Positions 27,950 to 36,980 are shown, numbered from the stretch's first letter. The stretch is 64,000 bases of DNA from Bacteroidota bacterium (GCA_030147525.1 JASBVF010000047.1:237019-301018), one strand, 5' to 3'. Notes: generated by a model from the letters alone, not told the origin. Numbers and translations are program-made.

Positions 27950-28069
27950 GGACTATTTTAACTGGCTGTTGAATGTTAAGATGAAGGCTGATTGGGATGA
28001 TTGTCGACTGTTTTGTTACTTCGAGCCAACGGCCCGCAGCCAATAACTAACAGCTAAAAACCAATTTCG

Positions 28070-28101
28070 TTTGGGCGGGCGAAATTAGCGAAATATCTTT
28101 G
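28070..28101 (+). promoter_or_regulatory. Promoter of the esterase-family gene
   Basis: TTTG (28070-28073), a 20-nt spacer and TATCTTTG (28094-28101) form a near-perfect Bacteroidota promoter. The transcript would begin near 28106 and its leader would consist mainly of the palindrome at 28116-28202. Confidence 0.75.
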
Positions 28102-28115
28102 CCCCGCTTAATCCG

Positions 28116-28202
28116 GTGAATTAGTGAATTGGTTTTTAGTAAATTGGTACAGCCCATCCTCTAATTCACTAATTTACCAATTCACTAATTTACCAATTTG
28201 AC
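28116..28202 (+). repeat. AATTAGTG-word palindrome in a 5' leader
   Basis: GTGAATTAGTGAATTGG and TTTTTAGTAAATTGGT (28116-28148) pair with the right half 28161-28202, in which CACTAATTTACCAATT is repeated twice. The loop is about 12 nt. It ends one base before the ATG at 28203. Confidence 0.8.
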
Positions 28203-28934
28203 ATGCATCGTGAAATCCACCACTGGTACAGCCCGTCTTTGAACAAACACATGGAAGTAGGCATTTGGGGCCATTACGGTTTTGCCCTGCTCATGCTTCC
28301 GACGGCTGGCGCCGATTACCTTGAATACGAACGTTTTCAGATGATGGACGTACTGGCGGGGCCCATCAATGCCGGCAAGGTCAAGGTTTTTTCCATCAAC
28401 AGCATCAACTCTGAAAGCTGGCTGAACCGGAACATGCACCCCCGGCACAAAGCCATCCGCCACACGCAGTTCAACAATTACGTGTACAATGAGGTGATTC
28501 CTTTCATCAGAAGCAAAACCAGCAACAACACGATGATCATCACGACGGGTGCATCATTGGGAGCGCTGCATTCCGCAAACCTGTATTTCAAACGCCCGGA
28601 CCTGATCGACGGCGTGATTGCCATGAGCGGGGTGTATGATCTGCAAACCTACACGGACGGCTACTACGATGAGGATGTTTATTTTAATTCGCCGGTGGCT
28701 TACCTGCCTAATTTGAATGATGATTATTTCCTCGGGCATTTGCGCAGCAAGCACCACTGCCATATTTTGGCAGGTTCCGGCGCCTATGAAAGCCCCGAAG
28801 CTTCCCGCACGTTGTCGGGCATCCTGAGCGCCAAGGGTATTCCTCACGAACTCGATATCTGGGGCCCCGACATGCGCCACGACTGGCCGACCTGGCGGGC
28901 GATGTTGCCGTACTACATCGATAGCAGGTTTTAA
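28203..28934 (+). CDS. Esterase-family alpha/beta hydrolase
   Basis: A 243-residue cytoplasmic protein of the putative-esterase (D/S-formylglutathione hydrolase-like) fold. The nucleophile elbow is TTGASLGALHSANL (G-x-S-x-G), a likely acid lies in the later LDIWGPD segment, and the catalytic His is in DMRHDWPTW. The opening HREIHHWYSPSLNKHMEVGI is typical of this group. No signal peptide. Substrate unknown. A clear promoter and a hairpin leader precede it. Confidence 0.85.
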   Translation: MHREIHHWYSPSLNKHMEVGIWGHYGFALLMLPTAGADYLEYERFQMMDVLAGPINAGKVKVFSINSINSESWLNRNMHPRHKAIRHTQFNNYVYNEVIPFIRSKTSNNTMIITTGASLGALHSANLYFKRPDLIDGVIAMSGVYDLQTYTDGYYDEDVYFNSPVAYLPNLNDDYFLGHLRSKHHCHILAGSGAYESPEASRTLSGILSAKGIPHELDIWGPDMRHDWPTWRAMLPYYIDSRF

Positions 28935-28950
28935 TTTTGAAAGTTTGAAA

Positions 28951-28988
28951 GGGGAGGTGCCTTGCCGAAATGGCGCAGGGCACCTCCC
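28951..28988 (+). repeat. Inverted repeat after the esterase gene
   Basis: GGGGAGGTGCC (28951-28961) pairs with GGCACCTCCC (28979-28988) around a 17-nt loop, 17 bp after the stop. It lacks an adjacent T run, so it is a weak terminator candidate. Confidence 0.6.
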
Positions 28989-29201
28989 TGATATGACCTT
29001 TTGCAGGTCAGGCAGGCAGGGTTGTTTGAGGATTGATTTTTCGCAAAGCGAAACTGGTTGATGAGGGTCTGTCTGTCAAGTTTTTTTAAAAAAATTCTCC
29101 CGCTGTTTCCTCCGCTGGAGAAGCGTACGCTCTAAGTGAGCCGAAAATTCCTGTCCAAAGCTCAATGACTCATTTTACTCAATAACTTACTTAACCAAAT
29201 C

Positions 29202-30209
29202 ATGCAAAACCGAATTATTACCCTCGACGAATTCATCATCCATCGTCAAAAAGAACACCCGGTTGCCACCGGAGAACTCACCGGCTTGCTGAGAGACATC
29301 GGCGTAGCCGCCAAAATCGTCAACCGGGAGGTCAACAAGGCCGGCCTGCTCAACATCCTTGGCGCCGTTGGTTCTGAAAACCTGCATGGCGACACCGTCC
29401 AGAAGCTGGATCTCTACGCCAACGAAAAGCTCATCGAATGTCTTCGCAACAGCGGTGAGTGCGCCGGTATCGCTTCCGAGGAAAACGAGGAGTTCATCCC
29501 CATTCCATCTGTCGCCGGAAAGGACAGCAAGTACGTCGTCGTCATGGATCCGCTCGACGGCTCGTCCAACATTGACGTGAATGTTTCCGTCGGAACAATT
29601 TTTGGGATTTACCGCCGTATCAGTGACCCAAACAAGGTGGTGACCAAGGAGGACTTTCTGCAAAAAGGAACCGACCTCGTAGCTGCCGGCTACGTACTCT
29701 ACGGCACCTCGACCATCCTCGTTTATACCACCGGCAAAGGCGTCAACGGCTTTACACTGGACCCGACCATCGGCGAGTTTTGTCTGTCTCATCAAAATAT
29801 TCAGATTCCGAAGCGGGGTAATTTTTACTCCGTCAACCAGGGTTACTACCTGAAATTTGATGTTGAAATGCGCCGCTACATCGACCATTGCTCCGATGAA
29901 AACTATGGCCTGCGCTACATCGGCTCCATGGTGTCGGACATTCACCGGATCCTGTTTCAGGGCGGTATTTTTCTTTACCCCAACACCCGCAAGTATCCGC
30001 ACGGCAAACTGCGGCTGTTGTACGAATGCAACCCGCTGGGCTTCATCGTGGAGCAGGCCGGGGGAAAAGCCATCAGTTGCTACCTGGAACGCATCCTCGA
30101 AATTGAACCAAAAGACCTGCACCAACGGGTAACGGTCGCTCTCGGTTCGCCTGAAATGGTGGACGAGATGAAGGCATTTGTGGAAAAATACAGCACGATC
30201 CCAGGTTAA
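29202..30209 (+). CDS. fbp: Class I fructose-1,6-bisphosphatase
   Basis: A 335-residue enzyme of gluconeogenesis that converts fructose-1,6-bisphosphate to fructose-6-phosphate. The metal and phosphate site is clear: SEENEEF (92-98) and VVMDPLDGSSNID (113-125). FLYPNTRKYPHGKLRLLYECNPL with EQAGGKA is the typical C-terminal substrate region. Length is the family norm. It stands about 170 bp before pyrR with a palindrome between them, so it is probably a separate unit. Confidence 0.97.
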   Translation: MQNRIITLDEFIIHRQKEHPVATGELTGLLRDIGVAAKIVNREVNKAGLLNILGAVGSENLHGDTVQKLDLYANEKLIECLRNSGECAGIASEENEEFIPIPSVAGKDSKYVVVMDPLDGSSNIDVNVSVGTIFGIYRRISDPNKVVTKEDFLQKGTDLVAAGYVLYGTSTILVYTTGKGVNGFTLDPTIGEFCLSHQNIQIPKRGNFYSVNQGYYLKFDVEMRRYIDHCSDENYGLRYIGSMVSDIHRILFQGGIFLYPNTRKYPHGKLRLLYECNPLGFIVEQAGGKAISCYLERILEIEPKDLHQRVTVALGSPEMVDEMKAFVEKYSTIPG

Positions 30210-30210
30210 A

Positions 30211-30321
30211 AGTTCGTCAGTTGGGCAGTTGCCGGAAGAGCCGGGGAAGTCCGGTGAGCATAAAAATGCAATCAACCCTGTCGGCCATCTGCCAAGTGCC
30301 CAACTGACCGACTGACGAATT
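30211..30321. repeat. CAGTTGGG-word palindrome between fbp and pyrR
   Basis: AGTTCGTCAGTTGGGCAGTT (30211-30230) is mirrored by 30294-30321, which carries AAGTGCCCAACTGAC and then GACTGACGAATT, with one extra word inserted. The loop includes an inner CCGG hairpin. Confidence 0.7.
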
Positions 30322-30339
30322 AAAAAAAATCCGCCTCAG

Positions 30340-30373
30340 TTTACTGTCAAAAGCCAGCTGCCTGCTACCTTTG
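30340..30373 (+). promoter_or_regulatory. Promoter immediately before pyrR
   Basis: TACCTTTG (30366-30373) is an exact -7 element, and TTTA (30340-30343) is a weaker -33 element at 22 nt. The box ends five bases before the ATG at 30379, so the mRNA may be leaderless or nearly so. Confidence 0.5.
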
Positions 30374-30378
30374 CCGCC

Positions 30379-30939
30379 ATGAGCAACGGACGAGTCATAT
30401 TATCACAAGAACGGTTCGCACTAACCATCGATCGTCTGTGCCATCAATTGATCGAAAATCACGATTCCTTCGAAAATACCTGCCTCATCGGAATCCAGCA
30501 AGGCGGTACGCCCCTGCTGGGCAGAATTCACGAGCGGCTGTTCTCCATCACCGGCATTCCAGACATCCAAAACGGCAAACTTGACATTACCTTTTACCGG
30601 GATGACTTCCGCCATCGAGCCAAACCACTGCGTGCCAGTGCGACGGAAATGGATTTCCTGGTTGAAGATAAAAACGTGGTGCTCATGGACGATGTGCTCT
30701 ACACCGGCCGTTCCGTGCAGGCTGCACTGACAGCCCTGCAGCACTACGGGCGCCCGAAACGGGTGGAATTACTTACATTGGTAGACCGCCGGTTTAACCG
30801 TGACCTGCCTATCAAAGCCGACTACATCGGCCTGCGGGTGGATGCATTGGATGAAGCATACGTTCGGGTCGAATGGCGGGAAGCCGAGGGCGAAGATCAG
30901 GTACTTTTGTTTCCGCAACGAGAGGGGTTGCGTGTTTGA
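30379..30939 (+). CDS. pyrR: Bifunctional PyrR: pyrimidine regulator / uracil phosphoribosyltransferase
   Basis: A 186-residue type I phosphoribosyltransferase. The PRPP motif is NVVLMDDVLYTGRSVQAAL (99-117), and IGIQQGGTPLLGR and FYRDD are typical PyrR segments. In Firmicutes PyrR binds pyr mRNA and causes attenuation; here no obvious anti-terminator structure is seen before pyrB, so the regulatory part of the role is uncertain. It lies 80 bp upstream of pyrB, as expected for a pyrimidine operon. Confidence 0.95.
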   Translation: MSNGRVILSQERFALTIDRLCHQLIENHDSFENTCLIGIQQGGTPLLGRIHERLFSITGIPDIQNGKLDITFYRDDFRHRAKPLRASATEMDFLVEDKNVVLMDDVLYTGRSVQAALTALQHYGRPKRVELLTLVDRRFNRDLPIKADYIGLRVDALDEAYVRVEWREAEGEDQVLLFPQREGLRV

Positions 30940-31019
30940 GGAAAGAGGGGGCTTGAGCTTCAAACCTGTTCATTTCCTTAAAAACTCAATCGCTCCTATG
31001 CTCAAACACTTCAAACAGA

Positions 31020-31946
31020 ATGTCAGCACAACTCAGTACGAAACATTTACTCGGGATAAAATACCTCACCGAAGAAGACATTCAACTCATTTTTGAAACG
31101 GCAGACGAGTTCAAGGAGGTGATTAACCGCCCTATCAAAAAAGTACCTTCCCTGCGGGATATCACTGTGGCCAATATGTTTTTTGAAAACTCCACCCGCA
31201 CCCGCATCTCCTTTGAATTGGCTGAAAAGCGACTTTCAGCCGACACACTTAACTTTTCTGCATCCGCCTCTTCTGTCTCCAAAGGCGAAACACTGCTCGA
31301 CACCGTCAACAATGTGCTCTCCATGAAAGTGGACATGATCGTCATGCGCCACCCCGCTCCGGGAGCCCCCCAATTTCTCGCCCGAAACATCAGCGCCAAC
31401 ATCATCAATGCCGGCGACGGCACGCACGAACACCCCACACAGGCTCTCCTCGACGCATACTCCATCCGTGAACAACTGGGGGATCTTGCCGGGAAAAAAG
31501 TGGCAATTTTTGGCGATATCACCCACTCAAGGGTGGCGCTCAGCAACATTTTTTGTTTGCAAAAAATGGGCGCCGAAGTGAAAGTCTGCGGTCCTCCGAC
31601 CCTCATTCCCAAGTACCTGCCCCGGCTCGGCGTAGGCGTGGAACACGACGTCCGCAAAACGCTGGAATGGTGCGAGGTGGCCAACGTTCTGCGCATTCAG
31701 CTGGAGCGGCAGGATATCAAATACTTCCCCTCGCTGCGGGAGTACGCCCAATATTTTGGAATCAATCGGGCCCTGCTCGATAGTCTCGATAAAAAGGTAA
31801 TCATCATGCACCCGGGGCCCATCAATCGTGGCGTTGAACTAACCAGCGACGTGGCAGACTCCGAACACTCCATCATTTTACAGCAGGTCGAAAACGGCGT
31901 TGCGGTGAGGATGGCCGTTCTTTATTTACTGGCAGCCAGAAAGTAG
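31020..31946 (+). CDS. pyrB: Aspartate carbamoyltransferase catalytic chain
   Basis: A 308-residue enzyme of de novo pyrimidine synthesis joining carbamoyl phosphate and aspartate. FENSTRTRISFE (55-66) is the carbamoyl-phosphate signature, DGTHEHPTQALLD the second, and MHPGPINRGVEL the C-terminal loop. Length matches stand-alone catalytic chains. No pyrI regulatory chain is adjacent, and with pyrR present the PyrI-independent form is likely. Confidence 0.97.
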   Translation: MSAQLSTKHLLGIKYLTEEDIQLIFETADEFKEVINRPIKKVPSLRDITVANMFFENSTRTRISFELAEKRLSADTLNFSASASSVSKGETLLDTVNNVLSMKVDMIVMRHPAPGAPQFLARNISANIINAGDGTHEHPTQALLDAYSIREQLGDLAGKKVAIFGDITHSRVALSNIFCLQKMGAEVKVCGPPTLIPKYLPRLGVGVEHDVRKTLEWCEVANVLRIQLERQDIKYFPSLREYAQYFGINRALLDSLDKKVIIMHPGPINRGVELTSDVADSEHSIILQQVENGVAVRMAVLYLLAARK

Positions 31947-32097
31947 GTGCAGAAAATAAGGATTAGGTAGTGCGTATATTTGACGCTAAGCAGGCTGAAT
32001 TGGCTGCTTTTGGGTCCATTCGCAGACCTTTTCCGGCAAAGGTGTAAAATTTGGTAAGCCGGGTAAAACCATTATCTTGGAGTAAAATTTCACAAAA

Positions 32098-35000
32098 ATG
32101 AAGAAAATCGTTTCCAAATTGTTGGTAATGGCCTTTGTTTGTTTGGCGGGAGGAGTGTATTCGCAAAACTGCGATGCCCAGATTGCTGAAGATAAGGTCA
32201 TCGGAGGTACCCACCTGTTGCGTACGCATCCCCAGACCATCGTGGTGCGGGGAACCTACACCTACAGTATCGATTTCAGGAACGAAAGTTCTGGCATTGT
32301 AGCCAGGGTTTACTCCAAGGCTGGCGAAAACTTCAATCAGAATGACGAACTCGTTTTTGTTGATGTGAATAACATTCGCCGCAGCTATCGTTTCATTGAA
32401 ATGGGTGAAATGGTGAAAGAAGGCGGAACTCCCATCCATCAAAATACCCTGGATCTCGACGTGGCAGCCATCGAGTGGTTTGCCAGCAATCAAATGAGTG
32501 TCATATACATTAAAAATAATGTAAGAAGCCAAATGCTCAAGTTTACGGTTAACTCAAACCGGCAGGCAGATTTTCAGCAGGCTGCAGTCTGCTTTTGGCG
32601 CAGACTGAACAAGGACCTGATCAACGATAGCCCATTGGCTGGAAATGAAAGGCCAAGCGGCGACGGGGATGGCCCTGTCAGCAAAACAGCTCCCAGCAAT
32701 ACCTCGCCTAAAGGCGGTGACAGTGGAAAACGGGTGACAGACGTTAGCTTGCTGAATGATGAGGAGTTAAAAGATTTATACGATCAGCTACGTCAAACCA
32801 AAGAAAGAGTACGCAGGGAGATTGCTCTTGAAAATGAACGGCTTGACAAATATAAAGCACAAATACAGGAAGAAATAGCCAGTGCCAGAGCGCAGGCGCA
32901 GGATGAAAAAACGAAGTTTGCCCAGGAAGTGCTGGAAGCCCGAAAACGTTCGCAGGAGGAAATTATCAACGCAAGGCAGGAAAGCGCAGCCATCGTCATG
33001 GAAGCCAGAGAGAGGGCCACCGGCGAGATAGAAAAAATCAACCTTTCAGTTGTGGAGGCCCGGCAGCGTGCAGCCGAGGAGATTCAGAAAACAAAACTGG
33101 AAGCTGCTCAGCAGGTTATGGCCGCCCGTGAGCAGGCCGCAGCAGAAATTCAGCGGGTAAAAGAAAGTATGGAACTGGCCAAGGTGCAGTATGCCGATGA
33201 AATTGCCAGTGCCCGAGAAAACTCTGCCGCCGAACTGAAGCGCATCCGGGAAGAAAGCGCAAGGGCCGTGGAGGAGGCGAGGAGCAAAGCAAAAGTAGAG
33301 CGGGAGCGTACCACCGATGAGGTTGTCGGGTCTAAAAGAACAGCCGCTGAACAAATACTGAAAGCACAGGAAGAGGCTGCTGCCGAAATCGCCAGAAGCC
33401 GGGAGGCCGTTGTTTTAGAAAAAGAAAAACTTGCTTTCGAAATTGCGGAAGCACGCCGCAAGGCCGCTGAAGAAAAAGCTACACTTCAGGAGCGCAACGC
33501 CTCAGAGATCGGTGAAATTCAGGAAAATGTAGCTCGCATCAAAGAAGCGGCAGCATTGGAAGTGTCGGCAGCTAAAAAGCGGGCAGCCGAAGAAATTCAG
33601 CAAGCGCAGCAGCAGGTAGCTGAGGAAAAAACCAGGGCAAACGCAGAAATTACCAAAACAAAAATTGAGGCCGCAGCTGAAATCGCAGCTTCGAAAGAAG
33701 TGGCTGAAAAAGAGAAAATCAAGTCTGCGGAAGAAGTGAAGGCCGCCCAGGAAGCAGCTGCCCGGCGAATCCAGGAAATCAATCAGCAGGAAGGCGAACA
33801 AGTGGCAGCTGCCCGTTCGAAAGCTGAGGCTGAGAAACAAAAAATAGCCGAGGAAATCGCCGCAGCCCGAAAGAAAGCGCAGGAAGAATTGGTCCGCATT
33901 CAGCAAGAATTGGCGAAAGCGATGGAGGAGGCAAAAACCAGCGAAGAAAAAATAAAGAAGCAAACAGCCGAAGAGGTTGGGCTCGCCAAACAACGGGCAG
34001 CTGAGGAAATTCAGAAGGCTCAGCAAATGGCTGCACAGCAAGTGCAAGGCGCCATTTCAAAATCGGAAGAGGCCAAACAGCAATATGCCTCGGATGTAGC
34101 CGGAGCCCAGCAAACTGCTGAGGCGAGGATCAAGCAAATTCAGGAAGAAGCCGCAAAGTCTGTCGCTGAGGCTCGTGAGCGGGAAAAACAGGCCAAGCAA
34201 CTCACAGCAGGCGAGGTTGCTTCTTCAAAAGATAAAGCTGCCGCCGAAATCGCCGCCGCACAGGAACAGGCTGCCCGTGAAATCGCTGCTGCCAAGGAAC
34301 AGGCCGCCCGGGCAGCTCAGCAGTCAGCTAATGAAGTAGCTGAAACCAAGCGAAATGCTGCCGAAAATATTTCAAAAATAAAACAGGAAGAGGCCGAGCA
34401 GGTGCGGGTTGCCCGTGAAAATGCGGCAACAGAAAAGCAGAAACTGGCATCGGAAGTTGCCACCGCCCGTGACAAAGCGGCTCGTGAAATCGCTGCTGCC
34501 CGTGAACAAACAGCCTCTGAAATAAAAATCGCAAGGGAGGAAGCTGCACGGCAAAAGGAAACTTCGGCATTAGAAGTGCTGAACGCCCGGAAAGATGCTG
34601 CCGAGAAAATTGCGACCGCCAAAGAAACAGCTGCCAAGGAGGTGGCAGCTACCCAAAAACAGGCTCAGGAGGCCATCTCTCAGGCTCAGCAGGATAGACA
34701 GGCCCGGCTCGACCAGCTTGCCTTGGAGGTGTCTCAGGCTGAGGCTGCATCTCAAAAACAAATAGCTCAGGCTCAGCAGCAAGCCAATGCACTTGTTCAG
34801 CAGTATTCCAAACAGGTAGCAGAAGCTGAAGCCCAGTCCCGTAACGATATTGCTGCCGCTCGTGAGCAATCTCAGCGTGAAATAAACAAAGTGCAAAAGG
34901 AAACTGCCGATAAAAAAGCCCAGTACAACAACGAAGCAGAAGACGCACGCCGTCAGTCGCTTGATGAAATCAACAAAGCCAAAAAAGACGCTGCCGATGC

Positions 35001-35202
35001 CATTTACGAAGCAAAGCAACAAGCTACGGCACAGTTGACCAAAGTGAAGGAAGATGTGGCAGCGCAAATTGCCGCCGAACGCCAGCGTCAGGAAGAAGAG
35101 CGCCTGAAAACCGCTGAATTAACTTCCAAACGAAAAGAACTGGAAGACCTGATAAAAAAGCTGGAGGCCGAGGCTGCCAAGAAAAAGAACGGGTCGAACT
35201 GA
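32098..35202 (+). CDS. Giant exported Ala/Glu-rich coiled-coil protein with 40-residue supercycle
   Basis: A 1034-residue protein with a signal peptide (SKLLVMAFVCLAGGVYSQ) and a compact N-terminal domain (about 25-165, beta-rich, two or three Cys). A disordered linker (GDGDGPVSKTAPSNTSPKGG) follows, then about 800 residues of continuous helix rich in Ala, Glu, Gln, Lys and Arg. The helix breaks into 11-, 11- and 18-residue segments, e.g. AAAEIAAAQEQ / AAREIAAAKEQ / AARAAQQSANEVAETKRN, making a 40-residue cycle repeated about fifteen times, with a few 29- or 51-residue variants. Such 11/18-residue stagger gives long nearly straight coiled coils. It is probably a rod in the periplasm or on the surface. 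The gene stands alone, 151 bp after pyrB. Confidence 0.85.
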   Translation: MKKIVSKLLVMAFVCLAGGVYSQNCDAQIAEDKVIGGTHLLRTHPQTIVVRGTYTYSIDFRNESSGIVARVYSKAGENFNQNDELVFVDVNNIRRSYRFIEMGEMVKEGGTPIHQNTLDLDVAAIEWFASNQMSVIYIKNNVRSQMLKFTVNSNRQADFQQAAVCFWRRLNKDLINDSPLAGNERPSGDGDGPVSKTAPSNTSPKGGDSGKRVTDVSLLNDEELKDLYDQLRQTKERVRREIALENERLDKYKAQIQEEIASARAQAQDEKTKFAQEVLEARKRSQEEIINARQESAAIVMEARERATGEIEKINLSVVEARQRAAEEIQKTKLEAAQQVMAAREQAAAEIQRVKESMELAKVQYADEIASARENSAAELKRIREESARAVEEARSKAKVERERTTDEVVGSKRTAAEQILKAQEEAAAEIARSREAVVLEKEKLAFEIAEARRKAAEEKATLQERNASEIGEIQENVARIKEAAALEVSAAKKRAAEEIQQAQQQVAEEKTRANAEITKTKIEAAAEIAASKEVAEKEKIKSAEEVKAAQEAAARRIQEINQQEGEQVAAARSKAEAEKQKIAEEIAAARKKAQEELVRIQQELAKAMEEAKTSEEKIKKQTAEEVGLAKQRAAEEIQKAQQMAAQQVQGAISKSEEAKQQYASDVAGAQQTAEARIKQIQEEAAKSVAEAREREKQAKQLTAGEVASSKDKAAAEIAAAQEQAAREIAAAKEQAARAAQQSANEVAETKRNAAENISKIKQEEAEQVRVARENAATEKQKLASEVATARDKAAREIAAAREQTASEIKIAREEAARQKETSALEVLNARKDAAEKIATAKETAAKEVAATQKQAQEAISQAQQDRQARLDQLALEVSQAEAASQKQIAQAQQQANALVQQYSKQVAEAEAQSRNDIAAAREQSQREINKVQKETADKKAQYNNEAEDARRQSLDEINKAKKDAADAIYEAKQQATAQLTKVKEDVAAQIAAERQRQEEERLKTAELTSKRKELEDLIKKLEAEAAKKKNGSN

Positions 35203-35205
35203 TTT

Positions 35206-35250
35206 TTTTGGATTTACGATTGAGCTGCCGGACCAATCGTAAATCCAAAA
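35206..35250. repeat. Hairpin between convergent genes
   Basis: TTTTGGATTTACGATT (35206-35221) is exactly complementary to 35235-35250. It lies between the stop of the coiled-coil gene and that of the SDR gene. There is no T run after the stem on either strand, but position suggests a two-way RNA 3' end. Confidence 0.7.
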
Positions 35251-35252
35251 CC

Positions 35253-36041
35253 TTAAGTCGTTTTCGCCGTCCGTACGATTCTGGCCAGTATGCCCGGGAA
35301 AAACCGCTTCAGGTAAACTGCCAAAAGCTCAAAACCGCCAAAATTTACCTCTCGCTTTTCATTTCTTACCGCTTTCACGATTTTTTTAGCCAGAGCCTCC
35401 GGGGTCATACCTTTGCCGGTGGCTTCGTCCATGGTGCCTTGCTTTGAGCCGTCGCTGGTCAGTGCATTTTTACTGATGTTGGTGCGGATGAATCCGGGGC
35501 AAACGATGGTAACCTTCAAATTTTCCCGCCAGCATTCTGCCCGCAGCGTGTCGAAGAAGCCATGCAGGCCATGCTTGGCGGCGGCGTAACCGGAGCGCAT
35601 CGGGGCGCCAAACTTGCCCATCAGGCTGCTGATGACGACAAAGTGGCCGCTTTTTTTAGCTAAAAAATGTGGCAGGACTGCCTTGCTGAGTGCGATGGTG
35701 CCAAGCAGATTCACATCCACCATTTTTTTATCTACCTCGAAAATAGTGTCCTTCGCCAATGCTCGCTGCGAAATGCCTCCATTGTTGACTAGCAGGTCCA
35801 GTTGGCCGACTTTAGCCAAAACCTGCTCTGCAATGCCTGGAAGCGAATCGTGATCGCCCAGATCGAGCGGTTGAACAAGGGCCTCGGTGGGGCATGCGGC
35901 AGCCACCCGCTTCAGTTCCGCTTCGTTTCTGGCTGAAAGTACCAGCTTTGCACCTTGCCTGGCAAATTCATAAGCCAGCGCCTCCCCAATGCCGGAAGAT
36001 GCGCCGGTGATCCAGACAGTTTTGTTTTGTAAGTTTTTCAT
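35253..36041 (-). CDS. Short-chain dehydrogenase/reductase
   Basis: A 262-residue classical SDR. The cofactor motif TGASSGIGEALA is at 12-23, NNGG marks the central strand, and the catalytic Ser (VISSLMG) and YAAAKHG (Y-x3-K) are present. SARNEAEL after the second strand suggests NADP(H) preference (Arg following the dinucleotide fold). The C-terminal helix resembles DHRS7/YqjQ-like members acting on lipids or sterol-like compounds. Substrate unknown. Confidence 0.92.
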   Translation of the reverse strand: MKNLQNKTVWITGASSGIGEALAYEFARQGAKLVLSARNEAELKRVAAACPTEALVQPLDLGDHDSLPGIAEQVLAKVGQLDLLVNNGGISQRALAKDTIFEVDKKMVDVNLLGTIALSKAVLPHFLAKKSGHFVVISSLMGKFGAPMRSGYAAAKHGLHGFFDTLRAECWRENLKVTIVCPGFIRTNISKNALTSDGSKQGTMDEATGKGMTPEALAKKIVKAVRNEKREVNFGGFELLAVYLKRFFPGILARIVRTAKTT

Positions 36042-36210
36042 ATTGTAAAAATTGAGAAATCCAGCATGATCCGGACGGGCAAAGATTGTTCAATTTTCAG
36101 GCAGGAAGTAATCATCCTGCTGCATTTTTAAATTTTTCGGAGGAAAAACGGGCGGGAGGTTTATGAAAACCCCGGCTAATAGCGATTGGCCGGTGATCCG
36201 GGGAGAGCAA

Positions 36211-36247
36211 TAAAAAAGGGTTTGCCGGACCGTAGCCCAACAAACCC
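36211..36247 (-). terminator. Orphan minus-strand terminator candidate
   Basis: On the minus strand GGGTTTG ... CAAACCC is followed directly by TTTTTTATT. The stem is 7 bp with a 16-nt loop, so it is moderate. No minus-strand gene lies upstream of it within 1 kb. Confidence 0.5.
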
Positions 36248-36767
36248 TGGAATTTTAACTACCCTATGCACCTCGTTTGGCACATGGGCAGCCCACACAC
36301 TATGAGAACACCCAATATATTTTTAGCCATCAGGGAAAAGCGAGGCGCCGGGACATTTTGAAGATGAATCTTGTTTATCTGAAATTCTTATCCGGTCTTC
36401 GGGAATATTCGATAAACTTCCATTCATAAGCGAAGCCTTTACCAGTTGTTTTCTATGCCCGTCTGCCTCGCAGGGGGTTTTTCCCTGATGTCAATGCTTT
36501 CACAATTTAACAAGCTGCCTGCTTTCAGGCTGCTTTGGTAGTATAAGCCGGGAGGTACGGAGGTGAAACGAGGTGACACCTCAACACCGATTCAAATACC
36601 TCAAAATCCTTTTCAAAATGGGTTCACTGCTTGGGCAGCAAACCCTGTAACAGAAAATAACTACTTATAACCGCTCCAATTCCTTTGGTTCGTGAGGGTT
36701 TTTCAGCGTAAAAACAGGAGGTCAAGACAATCAGTCAGGAACCTGAGACCAATGTTATAAGCTTGTT

Positions 36768-36980
36768 GGTAAAATGGAGCAAAGTGCAAAATTCGCTGGG
36801 TTGTTTTTGTTTTGTCAGCTGGCTTTTTGAGGTTTTCCGCAGATGGAATAATCAACAGAGAAACTTTCAATCAGCCAACGGCCTGAGGGGGAATTTTTCA
36901 AGCCGCCTTTGTAGTCCCATGCTATGTTTGTTCAAGCTTTCCAATCGTAGAAGCGGAATTTTACCATTGCTCCATTTACC
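36768..36980. repeat. 213-bp element with 30-bp imperfect terminal inverted repeats
   Basis: The left end (36768-36797: GGTAAAATGGAGCAA then GTGCAAAATTCGCT) and the reverse complement of the right end (36952-36980) match at about 25 of 30 positions. The interior has smaller complementary patches (CAGCTGGC with CAGCCAACGGC). It could be a MITE-like remnant or a structured RNA closed by a long stem. No clear target-site duplication is visible. Confidence 0.6.

Noticed and set aside
29187..30275. Long minus-strand open frame (362 codons) opposite fbp
   Set aside because: It is fully antisense to a clear fructose-1,6-bisphosphatase, has no recognised motif and arises from the codon composition of fbp.
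31988..32008. Terminator after pyrB
   Set aside because: AAGCAG/CTGCTT with a 10-nt loop and only four T is too weak to call.
33046..35067. Several minus-strand open frames of 90-181 codons rich in Phe/Leu/Cys
   Set aside because: They are antisense to the repetitive Ala/Glu coiled coil, and their odd composition is the complement of its codons.
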